NCBI RefSeq assembly: GCF_006539825.1
Contig: NZ_BJNT01000001.1
Coordinates: 97,832-161,831, forward strand
Reading direction: 5' to 3'
Length of the DNA: 64,000 nucleotides
From: Corynebacterium variabile
Lineage (GTDB): Bacteria; Actinomycetota; Actinomycetes; Mycobacteriales; Mycobacteriaceae
Below the pieces are notes generated by a model, which worked only from the letters and a program-made list of their open reading frames with translations, made no database searches and was not told where the DNA came from. This document shows, in pieces, positions 25,492 through 34,619 of this stretch; within the stretch, counting starts at the first letter, position 1, and the number at the start of each line of letters is the position of its first letter. Made by a program: the position numbers and the translations under genes.

Positions 25492-25923
25492 TCACTTCAA
25501 CCGCAGCAATGCCCAACCGCCGCCGGCCAGTCCGAGCGGCAGGAGAAGCAGGGTGGTCAGGGAACCACCCAGGATGGTGTCTCCGCCGAGACCGGGGATG
25601 GCGGGCCAGAACACGAGGATCAGGTACCCCGCCAGCCAGGTCCACATCGGGGCGGCCGCAAGGGAGCGGTTGTCGGTCCACAGCAGTGCCGTCTTCGTCA
25701 GCACCACCAGGAACCACGGTGTGGCCACCAGCGGCCACGGGAAGGGCACGGCGGTGTCTCCGACCGTGATCCTGGAGCCGAGGTAGAGGGCCGCGAGCAG
25801 AACCGCGGCCAGTGCCCCGACGCACAACCAGATGATCCCCGCCCTACGTTCGGCGCGGGTCGTGTCCCGGCGTACCTGACGGCGTTCCGGATCACCCCAG
25901 TGGGGTTCGTCTGTGGTGTACAT
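25492..25923 (-). CDS. Membrane protein of unknown function
   Basis: 143 aa. A polar, Arg-rich N-terminus (GDPERRQVRRDTTRAERR) precedes four predicted helices: AGIIWLCVGALAAVLLAAL, FPWPLVATPWFLVVLTKT, MWTWLAGYLILVFWPA and GSLTTLLLLPLGLAGGGW. No domain recognised. GGGAGG lies about 6 nt before the ATG. It lies only 3 nt after mshB, so it is probably the last gene of the lpqW-mshB operon. Confidence 0.7.
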   Translation of the reverse strand: MYTTDEPHWGDPERRQVRRDTTRAERRAGIIWLCVGALAAVLLAALYLGSRITVGDTAVPFPWPLVATPWFLVVLTKTALLWTDNRSLAAAPMWTWLAGYLILVFWPAIPGLGGDTILGGSLTTLLLLPLGLAGGGWALLRLK

Positions 25924-25926
25924 CGG

Positions 25927-26892
25927 CTACCTCCCTTCAGCGAATAGACAGTCTAGTCTGTCCAGTGTTTCGCCCGAAAGTCCAGACTCGCCGTCCCGCC
26001 GTTCGCCCAGCGTGAAACTCTCCGTGCCGAGGAGCGGCTGGGTGATGAGGTTGGACAGACAGAACGGCACCGGAGCGCCGTCTGAGCTGGTCCGGGGAGT
26101 GTCGATGACATCGCCGGCGGAACCGTCGGCGACCCAGAGCTGGGTGGCGTGGGCGACCATGGCCGCCTGCTTCGCCGCGAGGTCCTCGGCGTTGCCGAGG
26201 ACGCGGGCGTCCACCGAGGACGCCGGGACGCTGGCCAGCTCGCCGTCGAGCGGCCACCGCCAGTCTGCCGGGGGTTCGCCCGCTGCACGCAGTTCCGTCA
26301 GGCCGGCCTCGAGTTTCTCGGCCTCGGTGACGCACCACCAGATCCTCGCCGGGGTCCACTCCCCCGCGTCCGCCTGTGCGGCGACCGCGGCGTGGGTGAT
26401 CTCATGGGCACGGATGTGGTCGGGGTGGCCGTAGCCGCCGTCGGGTCCGTAGGTGACGACGACATGCGGACGCAGTGCGACGATCTCGGCACGCAGGGCA
26501 TCGACGGCGGCGTCCCCGGAACGCACGAAGGCACGGGGATGATCGGCCGGCGGGGTACCCGCCATGCCCGAGTCCCGCCAGTGTGCGACGCCGCCGAGGA
26601 AGCGGGGCCTGGCGGACCCGGTGGTCCCGTCGTGGTTGACGCCCAGCGCCGCCAGGGCGCGCTGGAGTTCGGCGATGCGGTAGCCGCCGAGCAGTCCGGA
26701 ACGGTCGGCGACGAGGCCCTGGTACTTGTCCCCGATGACCTCACCCTCTTCACCGAGGGTACAGGTCACCACGGTGACCTCGGCACCGCGTCGGGCCCAG
26801 TGGGTCAGCGCGAGGCCGGTCCACAGGGACTCGTCGTCTGGGTGGGCGTGCACGGCGAGCACACGCAGGCCCTGCAGGTTCTGGTCGGTCAT
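25927..26892 (-). CDS. mshB: GlcNAc-Ins deacetylase of mycothiol synthesis
   Basis: Zinc deacetylase that removes acetate from 1-D-myo-inosityl-2-acetamido-2-deoxy-alpha-D-glucopyranoside, the second stage of mycothiol synthesis. 321 aa. The zinc and catalytic motif VHAHPDDESLWTGLAL is at the N-terminus, the third metal ligand is in GYGHPDHIRAHEIT (about residue 160), and TCTLGEEGEVIG is the family loop. Its ATG overlaps the lpqW stop by one base (TGATG). The close paralogue Mca is the alternative, but the neighbourhood (lpqW, fdxC, dapC) is that of mshB. Confidence 0.9.
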   Translation of the reverse strand: MTDQNLQGLRVLAVHAHPDDESLWTGLALTHWARRGAEVTVVTCTLGEEGEVIGDKYQGLVADRSGLLGGYRIAELQRALAALGVNHDGTTGSARPRFLGGVAHWRDSGMAGTPPADHPRAFVRSGDAAVDALRAEIVALRPHVVVTYGPDGGYGHPDHIRAHEITHAAVAAQADAGEWTPARIWWCVTEAEKLEAGLTELRAAGEPPADWRWPLDGELASVPASSVDARVLGNAEDLAAKQAAMVAHATQLWVADGSAGDVIDTPRTSSDGAPVPFCLSNLITQPLLGTESFTLGERRDGESGLSGETLDRLDCLFAEGR

Positions 26893-28877
26893 CAGTCGTC
26901 TTCTTCGTCAGTGGTGGTTGAGGTCGTGGGCGCCGCGGCCGTCGGGGACGTGGGCGACGAGGACGCGGACGTCTCTTCGGCGCGTCGCCAGGTGGCGGCG
27001 GAGGCCAACGGGCCGGTGTCCCGGTCGAGCGGCCAGTCCGCCAGTCGGGGCTCCGGGCCGACGAGGTCGCGCCCGGCGGCGATGACCCGACGGTCCCTGG
27101 TCAGCGGCACGTCGATCCGCTGCTCGGCGACGGCATCGGAGACCCGCTCCACGGTGGCGTCGACTAGGGAGCTGACCCCGTCCTCGGACAGGCCCTCCAC
27201 CGAGAGCAGTGCGGCGTCGATGATGCCGTCGATCTCGGCCGAACACAGGCCCGAGGTGTTGACGGTGCGGCCGGTGGTGGCGGCGTCCTCCCCCTCGGTA
27301 GCGGATTCGGTGGGCTCCCCGGATTCAGTGGGTTCCAGAGTCTCCGTCGATTCCGTCGATTCAGTCGCTGCCGTGGTTTCCGTGGGTTCCGTGGACTGCG
27401 ACTCCGAGGTCGGCACGGCGGTCACCGAGGGCAGTCCGGTGGACGGCCTCGACACTGAGCGGTCCGTGGTGTCACAGCCGTAGCGGCTGCGCAGCTCGCT
27501 GAGAGTCTCCGGGGTCTCCTGCCAGGCGATGACGGCGTCCACCTCCCCGGCGGGGAGGAAGGATCCGTAGAGGTCGGCCGAGGGGCGGATGACCGGCTCA
27601 GCGGCGATGCCTGCAGCGGTGAGCTGGTCGACGACGCGTCGGGCGGCCTCGACCGCCGTGGCGTCCCCGCTGTCCGCCCCGATCCGTAACGGGGTGAGCT
27701 CACCGCCCACCGTCGGCAGGGCGGGAGTTGCCGGGGAGCCGTCGCGGCCCGTACTGCCGGTCTCGCCGTCATCGGCGGCGACGCCGGTTCCCGGCGCCGT
27801 CGCGGAGGGATCCTGGGTGAGGATGCGGGCCAGGGCATCGGCGTCGAGCGCGTCGGTCACCCGGGTGCGGTTGGTCAGCGAGGCCATCCGCGGAGCGGTG
27901 GTGTTCAGGGTCATGACCAGGTCAGGACGCCGCGTCATCTCCCGGACGCGCAGGCCCGGTACAGCGGCCAACGACTCGGTGGTCACCCCCTGCTCCCCGG
28001 TCAACAGCATCTGCAGTTGACCGGTCCGCAGCATCTGGGTGGCGGTGCGGGAATCCGGCACCGCCGAGAGCACGATGCTGTCAGTACGTGCGGGCGTCTC
28101 CCCCCAGTACCGCTGATTACGGTCCAGGCGGATTTCACCACGGGCGGTGTCTACCCCGCGGACCCGGAATATCCCGCCGGACGCCGCGGGCACACCGGAC
28201 ATCATCGAGTCGAAACTGCGGTCCTCGGTGCGGTAGATGTGGCTCGGCAGCAGGTCGGCGAAAAGCTCCCGCCAGTCAGGGTCAGGTCCGGTGAAGGTCA
28301 CGTCGACCGTGCGTCCTCCCGCGGAGACCGAGAGCTTGTCGATCATCGCGTAGCCGGCCGGGTCCACCACACCGGAGCGTCCGGTGATCTGCTGGTGGAG
28401 GTAGTCGAAGTCTGCACCGGTGACCGGCGTCCCGTCCGACCACTGGGCATCGGGACGCAGCACGTAGCGGACCTTGGTCGGCGCCACCTCGGTCCCCTCG
28501 GTGACCTTCACGGACTCCAGCAGGTCGGTGTTGCGCTCGGTCCGGGCACCGGAGGCGCTGCCGGCGGGCACGGTGAAGGCGCTGGGCAGGGTCAGCTGGG
28601 CGACGACGCTGGTCGCCAGAGACCGTGAGCCGATGAGGTGGGGGTTGAGGTCGCCGGGGATACTGTCCAGACCGACCGTGACGGTCCGGAGCTCATCGGG
28701 CACCGTGCCCGGCTCCTCGGTCTCTTCCTGGGTGGTGCTGGCGGTCTGGGGTGCAGCGACGGTCGGCGCGTCCGAGGGACGCGCCTGACAGCCGACGAGG
28801 ACCGCCCCGACCAACCCCGCGGCACTGAGCGCCGCCATGACAGCGGGAAGCCGCCGGGGGCGACTGTTCTCTACCAC
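26892..28877 (-). CDS. lpqW: LpqW-like lipoprotein (solute-binding protein family 5)
   Basis: 661 aa. Signal peptide with lipobox LVGC (Cys about residue 30), then an SBP_bac_5 (peptide-binding) domain, RTVTVGLDSIPGDLNPHLIG onward. The family is that of LpqW, which controls lipoglycan branching in mycobacteria, not that of an importer; no permease genes are near. The location between typA and mshB matches Rv1165-Rv1170. An unusual Ser/Thr/Glu-rich insert (about residues 487-531) interrupts the C-terminal lobe. The GTG start has GAGGAG about 10 nt upstream. Confidence 0.85.
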   Translation of the reverse strand: MVENSRPRRLPAVMAALSAAGLVGAVLVGCQARPSDAPTVAAPQTASTTQEETEEPGTVPDELRTVTVGLDSIPGDLNPHLIGSRSLATSVVAQLTLPSAFTVPAGSASGARTERNTDLLESVKVTEGTEVAPTKVRYVLRPDAQWSDGTPVTGADFDYLHQQITGRSGVVDPAGYAMIDKLSVSAGGRTVDVTFTGPDPDWRELFADLLPSHIYRTEDRSFDSMMSGVPAASGGIFRVRGVDTARGEIRLDRNQRYWGETPARTDSIVLSAVPDSRTATQMLRTGQLQMLLTGEQGVTTESLAAVPGLRVREMTRRPDLVMTLNTTAPRMASLTNRTRVTDALDADALARILTQDPSATAPGTGVAADDGETGSTGRDGSPATPALPTVGGELTPLRIGADSGDATAVEAARRVVDQLTAAGIAAEPVIRPSADLYGSFLPAGEVDAVIAWQETPETLSELRSRYGCDTTDRSVSRPSTGLPSVTAVPTSESQSTEPTETTAATESTESTETLEPTESGEPTESATEGEDAATTGRTVNTSGLCSAEIDGIIDAALLSVEGLSEDGVSSLVDATVERVSDAVAEQRIDVPLTRDRRVIAAGRDLVGPEPRLADWPLDRDTGPLASAATWRRAEETSASSSPTSPTAAAPTTSTTTDEEDD

Positions 28878-28934
28878 TCCCGACGGCTCCTCTCACCAGT
28901 GCCCCTTCTGACAGGGGCGACTACCGGATCTCGA

Positions 28935-30845
28935 TCACTTCTTGTCGCGCTGCTTCGCGCGGGACGCCGCACGACCACGCTCGGTGGCACCGAGGATAGA
29001 CTTACGGACGCGGATGGCGTCGGGGGTGACCTCGACGCACTCGTCGTGGCCACAGAACTCCATGGCCTCATCCAGGGAGAGGTTGCGGGCCTTGGCCAGC
29101 GTCACGGTCGCGTCCGCGGTGGCGGAACGCATGTTCGTGAGCTTCTTCTCCTTGGTGATGTTGATGTCCATGTCCTCGTCGCGGTTGTTCTGGCCGACGA
29201 CCATTCCTTCGTAGGTCTCGGTACCCGGCTCGACGAAGAACGAACCGCGGTCAGCCAGCTGGGTCAGCGCGTAGGCGGTGATCTGGCCGGTGCGGTCGGC
29301 GACCAGGGAACCGTTCGGACGGTCCTTGATCTCGCCGGCCCAGGCGTCGTAACCGGCGGAGTAGCTGTTGGCGATACCGGTGCCGCGGGTCTCCGTCATG
29401 AAGATGGTGCGGAAGCCGATGAGGCCACGGGCCGGGACCAGGAAGGTCATCCGGATCCAGCCGTTGCCGGTGTTGTCCATGCCCTCCATGCGGCCCTTAC
29501 GGGCGGCCATGAGCTGGGTGATGGCACCGAGGTGCTCCTCGGGAGCGTCGATGATCATGTGCTCCCAGGGCTCCTGCAGCTTGCCGTCGACCGTCTTGGT
29601 GACGACCTGCGGCTTACCGACGGTGAGCTCGAAACCTTCGCGACGCATGGTCTCGACGAGGATGGACAACGCCATCTCGCCACGACCCTGGACCTCCCAG
29701 GCGTCAGGACGCTCGGTCGGCAGGACCTTGATGGAGACGTTACCGATGAGCTCCTGGTCCAGGCGGTTCTTGACCACGCGGGCGGTGAGCTGGTTGCCGG
29801 AGCGGCCTGCCATCGGGGAGGTGTTCACACCGATGGTCATGGAGATGGCCGGCTCGTCGACGGTGATGCGGGGCAGGGCCACCGGGTGCTCCGGGTCGGC
29901 GAGGGTGTCACCGATCATGACGTCCTCGATACCGGAGATGGCGGCGATGTCACCGGCAATGACCTCGTCGGTGGCGACGCGGTCCACGCCGACGGTGCGG
30001 AGCAGCTCGGAGATCTTGACGTTCTTGACGTGCTCCTCACCGTTCTCGTCGTAGTGGATCCAGGCGACCTGCTGGCCCTTGTGCAGGGAACCGGCGAAGA
30101 CGCGGACCAGGCCGATGCGGCCGAGGAAGTTGGAGGAGTCCAGGTTGGTGACGTGGGCCTGCAGCGGGGCGTCGTGCTCGGCGGAGGGCTCCGGGAGGAC
30201 GTCGTAGATGACGTCGAAGAGGGACTGGAGGTCCTCGGCGTCCGGGATGTTGCCGTTGCCCGGGTTCTCGGTGGAGGCCTTGCCGGCGCGACCGGAGGTG
30301 TAGATGACCGGGAGATCGAGGAGGGTCTCGGCGGCCTCGGCGGCCTCCGGGTCGTCGAGGGCGGACGCCAGCTCGAGGAGCAGGTCCTGGGCCTCGGAGA
30401 CGACCTCGTCGATGCGGGCGTCGGGGCGGTCGGTCTTGTTGACGCAGATGATGACCGGCATCTTGGCCTCGAGGGCCTTGCCGAGCACGAAGCGGGTCTG
30501 CGGCAGCGGACCCTCGGAGGCGTCGATCAGCAGGACGACACCGTCGACCATGGACAGCGCACGCTCGACCTCGCCGCCGAAGTCGGCGTGACCCGGGGTG
30601 TCGATGACGTTGATGATGAGGTCGGAGCCGTCCTTGCCCTGGCCAGCGCGCCGGATGGCGGTGTTCTTGGCGAGGATGGTGATGCCCTTTTCCTTCTCCA
30701 GGTCACCGGAGTCCATGACACGGTCCTCAACCTGCGCGTGCGGGTCGAAAACGCCCGACTGGCGCAGCATGGCGTCCACGAGGGTGGTCTTGCCGTGGTC
30801 GACGTGCGCGACGATGGCGACATTACGGAATTCAGTCAGTGACAC
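28935..30845 (-). CDS. typA: Ribosome-associated GTPase TypA/BipA
   Basis: 636 aa translational GTPase. G1 is [10 protein letters not shown] (residues 14-23), G3 is [17 protein letters not shown]4 is NKTDRPDA; the EF-G-like domains and the BipA C-terminal domain follow ([32 protein letters not shown]). It binds the 70S ribosome, often needed under cold or stress. Start GTG 30845. It is the first gene of the minus-strand run typA-lpqW-mshB-membrane protein. Confidence 0.95.
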   Translation of the reverse strand: MSLTEFRNVAIVAHVDHGKTTLVDAMLRQSGVFDPHAQVEDRVMDSGDLEKEKGITILAKNTAIRRAGQGKDGSDLIINVIDTPGHADFGGEVERALSMVDGVVLLIDASEGPLPQTRFVLGKALEAKMPVIICVNKTDRPDARIDEVVSEAQDLLLELASALDDPEAAEAAETLLDLPVIYTSGRAGKASTENPGNGNIPDAEDLQSLFDVIYDVLPEPSAEHDAPLQAHVTNLDSSNFLGRIGLVRVFAGSLHKGQQVAWIHYDENGEEHVKNVKISELLRTVGVDRVATDEVIAGDIAAISGIEDVMIGDTLADPEHPVALPRITVDEPAISMTIGVNTSPMAGRSGNQLTARVVKNRLDQELIGNVSIKVLPTERPDAWEVQGRGEMALSILVETMRREGFELTVGKPQVVTKTVDGKLQEPWEHMIIDAPEEHLGAITQLMAARKGRMEGMDNTGNGWIRMTFLVPARGLIGFRTIFMTETRGTGIANSYSAGYDAWAGEIKDRPNGSLVADRTGQITAYALTQLADRGSFFVEPGTETYEGMVVGQNNRDEDMDINITKEKKLTNMRSATADATVTLAKARNLSLDEAMEFCGHDECVEVTPDAIRVRKSILGATERGRAASRAKQRDKK

Positions 30846-31035
30846 AGATCCAGGTCTTCCTTATAGAGCGGGAGAAACAGCATTGAGGCATATCGGCGGT
30901 CCCGACATGCGGACGGGGGTACAGAGTACCCGCTCTTCCCGTTATTCTTCTCATCAGACAGAAGCGCGCCCGTTTCGCGTGACTAATGTTACTGTAGTGA
31001 TAAATGTGACTCATGAGGTTTTCGAAAGGCTCCAC

Positions 31036-31737
31036 GTGCATCCCACCCGACGTCCCCGCCGCCTGACTGCAGCACTTCTTGCCGCAGCGACGGCCCTCGC
31101 CGTGCCCATGGCCATGACCCCGTCCGCCTCCGCCCAGAACCTCCCCGTCTTCCCTGCCGCGCCGGTGGACAGCCTGGGACGCCCGAGCCCTGAAATCCTC
31201 AACCAGCTCGAGAACTTCGCCAACCAGCCCGGCATGCCGGAAGAGGTCAGCGGCACGCTCCTGCGTGTCATCAGCTTCTTCCGCGGCGACGGCGAACCCG
31301 GCGTCGACCTGCCCGAGAACGGTCCGGTCTTCACCCAGTTCGGCTGGCCGACCGTCGCCACCAACTGCATCGGCGGCACCTCGAACGCCGTCGGCACCGC
31401 AATCGCCGTGCCCGGCCCGGCCGCCCTCCCGCTCCCCGGCGTGGGCGCAGGCCAGACCGGCTTCATCTTCACCGCGCTGGGCACCGGACCGGCTGCCGCG
31501 AACCAGTCCACCGCCATGCAGGTCCACTGGCTCAATGTCGCCAACGGCCGGATGGGACAGACCCCGCTGACGCCCACCGGCATCAACGCCGACGGTCCGG
31601 GTACCGTCAACGGCTTCGCGGACACCGGCTCCGGCCCGGTCGTCGCCGTACTAAGTGGTGGCATCACCACCGACGAGGAATCCGGCCCCGCGAACTGTGA
31701 GTTCGCGCCGACCGTCGGGCTGACCCAGGTCGCGTAG
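31036..31737 (+). CDS. Secreted protein (Rv1157c-like)
   Basis: 233 aa. Basic N-terminus (HPTRRPRRL), hydrophobic core (AALLAAATALAVPMAM) and cleavage site ASA-Q form a Sec signal peptide. The mature part is rich in Gly, Pro and Ala, with two cysteines (NCIGGTSN, NCEFAP) that probably form a disulfide. No enzymatic motif. I chose GTG 31036, with GAAAGG 6 nt upstream; a GTG at 31006 is also in frame. Position next to a DUF402 gene matches the Rv1157c-Rv1156 pair of M. tuberculosis. Confidence 0.78.
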   Translation: MHPTRRPRRLTAALLAAATALAVPMAMTPSASAQNLPVFPAAPVDSLGRPSPEILNQLENFANQPGMPEEVSGTLLRVISFFRGDGEPGVDLPENGPVFTQFGWPTVATNCIGGTSNAVGTAIAVPGPAALPLPGVGAGQTGFIFTALGTGPAAANQSTAMQVHWLNVANGRMGQTPLTPTGINADGPGTVNGFADTGSGPVVAVLSGGITTDEESGPANCEFAPTVGLTQVA

Positions 31738-31787
31738 GGCAGTCACACCCCTGGCCGGGTGCGTTCCACCGTGGTAGAACCGCGGTC

Positions 31788-32384
31788 ATGAACGGTGCGC
31801 ACCCTCCGAAGGTGGAGACCTTCGACACAGCGTCCAATGTCAACATCGACCCGAAGGGCTTCACCCGGCCGGTGGACCGCTGGGACGGCGACTCCGCCGC
31901 GCTCTACATGGCACGCCCCTCCGACCATCCCCGCTTCGGATACCTGGAGAGCTGGCTGCTGCCCGCACTCGATCTGAGGGTCAACCGCTTCCACTTCCGC
32001 AACGGCACCGGGCACGGTCCCTACCCCGGCCAGGAGCTGTACGTCGACATCGCCCTCGTCGACCCACCGGCATCTACCGACGACACCGTGTGGCGGACCA
32101 CGGACCTCTACATCGACCTCGTCACCTACGCGGGAGGACGCTGGGAGCTCCTCGACCTCGACGAGCTGGGAGACGCATTGACGGCCGGACTCCTGGACGC
32201 TGAGACGACCCACCGCGCACTGTCGTCCGCCCAGGAACTCATCACCGGAATGGTTTCCGAGGGGTCAGTGGAACGGTGGCTGAGCAACATCGGGATCGAG
32301 TTGTCCTGGGCAGACCCGGACAGGGTGACCCTCGCCCCGGCGAGGAGAGTATCTGACGTCCGGCTGGCCCCGCCAGAGAGATGA
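31788..32384 (+). CDS. DUF402 protein (Rv1156-like)
   Basis: 198 aa, soluble. The DUF402/FomD-like beta-barrel is marked by WLLPALDLRVNRFHFRN, the catalytic-type stretch TTDLYIDLVTYAGGRWELLD with ordered acidic residues (DLYIDLV, LDLDELGDAL) and the helix TTHRALSSAQELITGM. Some DUF402 proteins are nucleoside-diphosphate phosphatases; I do not assign that here. A TAGAAC -10 box ends 7 nt before the ATG, so it may be leaderless. Confidence 0.85.
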   Translation: MNGAHPPKVETFDTASNVNIDPKGFTRPVDRWDGDSAALYMARPSDHPRFGYLESWLLPALDLRVNRFHFRNGTGHGPYPGQELYVDIALVDPPASTDDTVWRTTDLYIDLVTYAGGRWELLDLDELGDALTAGLLDAETTHRALSSAQELITGMVSEGSVERWLSNIGIELSWADPDRVTLAPARRVSDVRLAPPER

Positions 32385-32405
32385 CCTGCCCCACCATTGA
32401 CGTCG

Positions 32406-32503
32406 GCGTCATGGGTTTCGCCCCAGCGTCATGAGTCTCCCGCGCAAAGTGCCGTTGAACCGCGGGCGGTTTTCTCATGACGCGGAGACGCTTCTCATGA
32501 CGC
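32406..32503. repeat. Symmetric array of four GCGTCATG repeats
   Basis: Four copies of one motif: GCGTCATG at 32406 and 32426 in one orientation, CTCATGACGC at 32474 and 32494 in the other. Each pair is spaced exactly 20 nt, and both pairs are symmetric around position 32454.5, giving an imperfect 98-bp palindrome in a 259-nt gap between convergent genes. It could be a structured RNA, a repeated extragenic palindrome or a protein-binding array. Confidence 0.7.
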
Positions 32504-32528
32504 ACCCGCGATCGCCCCCGTCCCGGAA

Positions 32529-32585
32529 ATCTGCCACCCCTCAGGTCGATCCAGGCCGAGAAAATTGACCTGAGGGGTGGCAGAT
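32529..32585. terminator. Long inverted repeat, probable bidirectional terminator
   Basis: A 19-bp perfect inverted repeat (32529-32547 with 32567-32585) with a 19-nt loop containing AAAA, between the convergent DUF402 and acyl-CoA dehydrogenase genes. The remaining gap holds only the array at 32406-32503. Confidence 0.6.
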
Positions 32586-32643
32586 CTCCCGGGTCTGTTG
32601 TGCCGCCGGCGGCGACGAGGACAGTGAAACCCGCCCTTGACCT

Positions 32644-33813
32644 CTACGTGAGGATCTGGCGCCCCATGACCATACGGCAGATCTGGTTGGTGCCCTCGTA
32701 GATCTGGGTGATCTTGGCGTCGCGCATCATGCGCTCGACCGGGAAGTCACGGGTGTAGCCGTAGCCACCGAGCAGCTGGATGGCGTCGAGGGTGACCTCC
32801 ATGGCGATGTCGGAGGCGAAGGCCTTCGAGCCGGCGGCCATGAGGCCGAGCTTCCCACCGTCCTCGGCGACACCACGCTCGGCGTTGGAGGCGGCGGTGT
32901 AGATCATCAGCCGGGCGGCGTCGATCTTCATCTTCATGTCCGCCAGGGTGAACTGGGTGTTCTGGAAAGCAGCGATCGGCTTACCGAACTGCTTGCGCTC
33001 CTTGACGTACTCCACGGCGGCGTCGAAAGCGCCCTGGGCGATACCGAGCGCCTGGGCACCGATGGTCGGACGGGTGTGGTCGAGGGTCTGCAGGGCGGTC
33101 TTGAAGCCGGTGCCCTCCTCGCCGATCATGCGGTCGGCCGGGATACGGCAGTCCTCGAAGTACAGCTCCGCGGTCGGGGAACCCTTGATGCCGAGCTTGT
33201 GCTCCAGGCCGCCGACGCGGAATCCCGGGTCATCCTTGTGGACCATGAACGCGGAGATGCCGCGGGAGCCGGCCTCCGGATCGGTGACGGCCATGACGGT
33301 GACCCAGGTGGCACGGGAGCCGTTGGTGATGAAGCACTTGGAGCCGTTGAGGACCCACTCGTCGCCGTCACGGACAGCCTTGGTCTTCATGCCGCCGGCG
33401 TCCGACCCCGCCTCACGCTCGGTGAGGGCGTAGGACGCCAGCCCACCCTCGGCGATGTCCGGCAGGACCTTCGCCTTGAGCTCGTCGGAGCCCGCCAGGA
33501 TCAGACCCATGGTGCCGAGCTTGTTCACGGCCGGGATGAGGGAGGAGGAACCGCAGACACGGGCGACCTCCTCGATGACGATGACGGCGGCGAGCGAGTC
33601 AGCACCCTGGCCACCGAACTCGTCAGGAACGTGGACGGCGTTGAATCCGGACTCGTTGAGGGCCTTCAGGGCCTCCTCCGGGAACCGCTCATCGGCGTCG
33701 ACCTCCGCAGCGTGGGGGGCGATCTGCTCCTCGGCGATCTGCCGGATGGCAGAGCGCAGCTCGCGGTATTCCTCCGGCAGCTGGAAGAGGTCGAAGTCGG
33801 GGTTGAAGGCCAT
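32644..33813 (-). CDS. Acyl-CoA dehydrogenase
   Basis: 389 aa FAD flavoenzyme that oxidises acyl-CoA to the 2-enoyl thioester. Signatures are ALTEREAGSDAGGMKT (acyl-CoA dehydrogenase signature 1), FITNGSRATWVTVMA, and QLLGGYGYTRDFPVERMMRD with IYEGTNQI, where the Glu is the catalytic base of the short/medium-chain type. ATG 33813 has AGGAG about 6 nt upstream and gives the standard N-terminus MAFNPDFDLFQ. It stands alone on the minus strand; the chain-length preference cannot be seen. Confidence 0.92.
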   Translation of the reverse strand: MAFNPDFDLFQLPEEYRELRSAIRQIAEEQIAPHAAEVDADERFPEEALKALNESGFNAVHVPDEFGGQGADSLAAVIVIEEVARVCGSSSLIPAVNKLGTMGLILAGSDELKAKVLPDIAEGGLASYALTEREAGSDAGGMKTKAVRDGDEWVLNGSKCFITNGSRATWVTVMAVTDPEAGSRGISAFMVHKDDPGFRVGGLEHKLGIKGSPTAELYFEDCRIPADRMIGEEGTGFKTALQTLDHTRPTIGAQALGIAQGAFDAAVEYVKERKQFGKPIAAFQNTQFTLADMKMKIDAARLMIYTAASNAERGVAEDGGKLGLMAAGSKAFASDIAMEVTLDAIQLLGGYGYTRDFPVERMMRDAKITQIYEGTNQICRMVMGRQILT

Positions 33814-33956
33814 GGATGCTCCTGTTTCCTGGAAGTCCTTGTGGGTGTGCAGGTAGTTACCGTGACCGAACTTTCTCGGCCGTTTCGGCACCACCGTTCT
33901 CCGGACATGCTAGTACGACCCCTCTTAAGCGGAGGGCGTTCTGCCGAATTCACGAC

Positions 33957-33962
33957 TACTGT
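33957..33962 (+). promoter_or_regulatory. -10 box of the first DUF4232 lipoprotein
   Basis: TACTGT ends 7 nt before ATG 33970; leaderless pattern. Confidence 0.45.
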
Positions 33963-33969
33963 GGATCCC

Positions 33970-34596
33970 ATGAGTATCAGGACACCACTTTCATCACACC
34001 GCACCGGTGCCGTCACCGCCGTCGCCCTCGCCGCCGTGGTTGTCCTCGGTGCCTGCAGCAACGACAGCAGCGACAGTGACAACGCCGCCGACGGTGCCAC
34101 CACCACCCCGACCGAGGCCGCACTCGCCGGTGATGCCCCGGACGGCAGTTCCTCCGGTTCGTCCGGGTCCGACGGCGACCGCTGCCACACCTCAGACCTG
34201 GACGTCTCCGTCGGTGACCCCGACGGCGCGGCGGGCAGCGTCTACCGCCAGCTGATCTTCACCAACTCCTCCGACAGTGACTGCACGATCAGCGGCTACC
34301 CCGGCGTCAGCCTCGTCGCCGGCGGCGACACCCAGGTCGGTGCCGCCGCCGACCGTGAGGACACCCCGGGCGAAGCTCCGGTCATCACCCTCTCCCCCGG
34401 CGACGCCGCGTCCGCCGACCTGAAGATCAGCAACCCCGGCGTCTACGGCGACCAGTGCACCGCCACGCCGGCGGACGCGCTGAAGATCTATCCGCCGGAC
34501 GAGAAGGATTCCACCACCGTGACCGTCGACGGCCTGACCGGCTGCACCGGCGATGACGCACCGGTGACGCTGCGGATCTCCCGCCTGCAGGGGTGA
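33970..34596 (+). CDS. DUF4232 lipoprotein, copy 1
   Basis: 208 aa. Signal peptide TGAVTAVALAAVVVLGAC with a Cys lipidation site, then about 40 residues of Ser/Asp/Gly/Ala linker, then a DUF4232 beta-sandwich: DRCHTSDLDVSVGDPDG, CTISGYPGVSLVAGGDTQVG, and a late disulfide pair (DQCTATPADALKIYPP, GCTGD). It is anchored outside the inner membrane; the role is unknown. A paralogue follows directly, pointing to a tandem duplication. Confidence 0.85.
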   Translation: MSIRTPLSSHRTGAVTAVALAAVVVLGACSNDSSDSDNAADGATTTPTEAALAGDAPDGSSSGSSGSDGDRCHTSDLDVSVGDPDGAAGSVYRQLIFTNSSDSDCTISGYPGVSLVAGGDTQVGAAADREDTPGEAPVITLSPGDAASADLKISNPGVYGDQCTATPADALKIYPPDEKDSTTVTVDGLTGCTGDDAPVTLRISRLQG

Positions 34597-34619
34597 CCCG
34601 CCAGGACTAACGTCGGGGT

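Noticed and set aside
28638..30842. Plus-strand open frame of 734 codons opposite typA
   Set aside because: Shadow of typA; Gly/Val/Asp-rich and without any motif.
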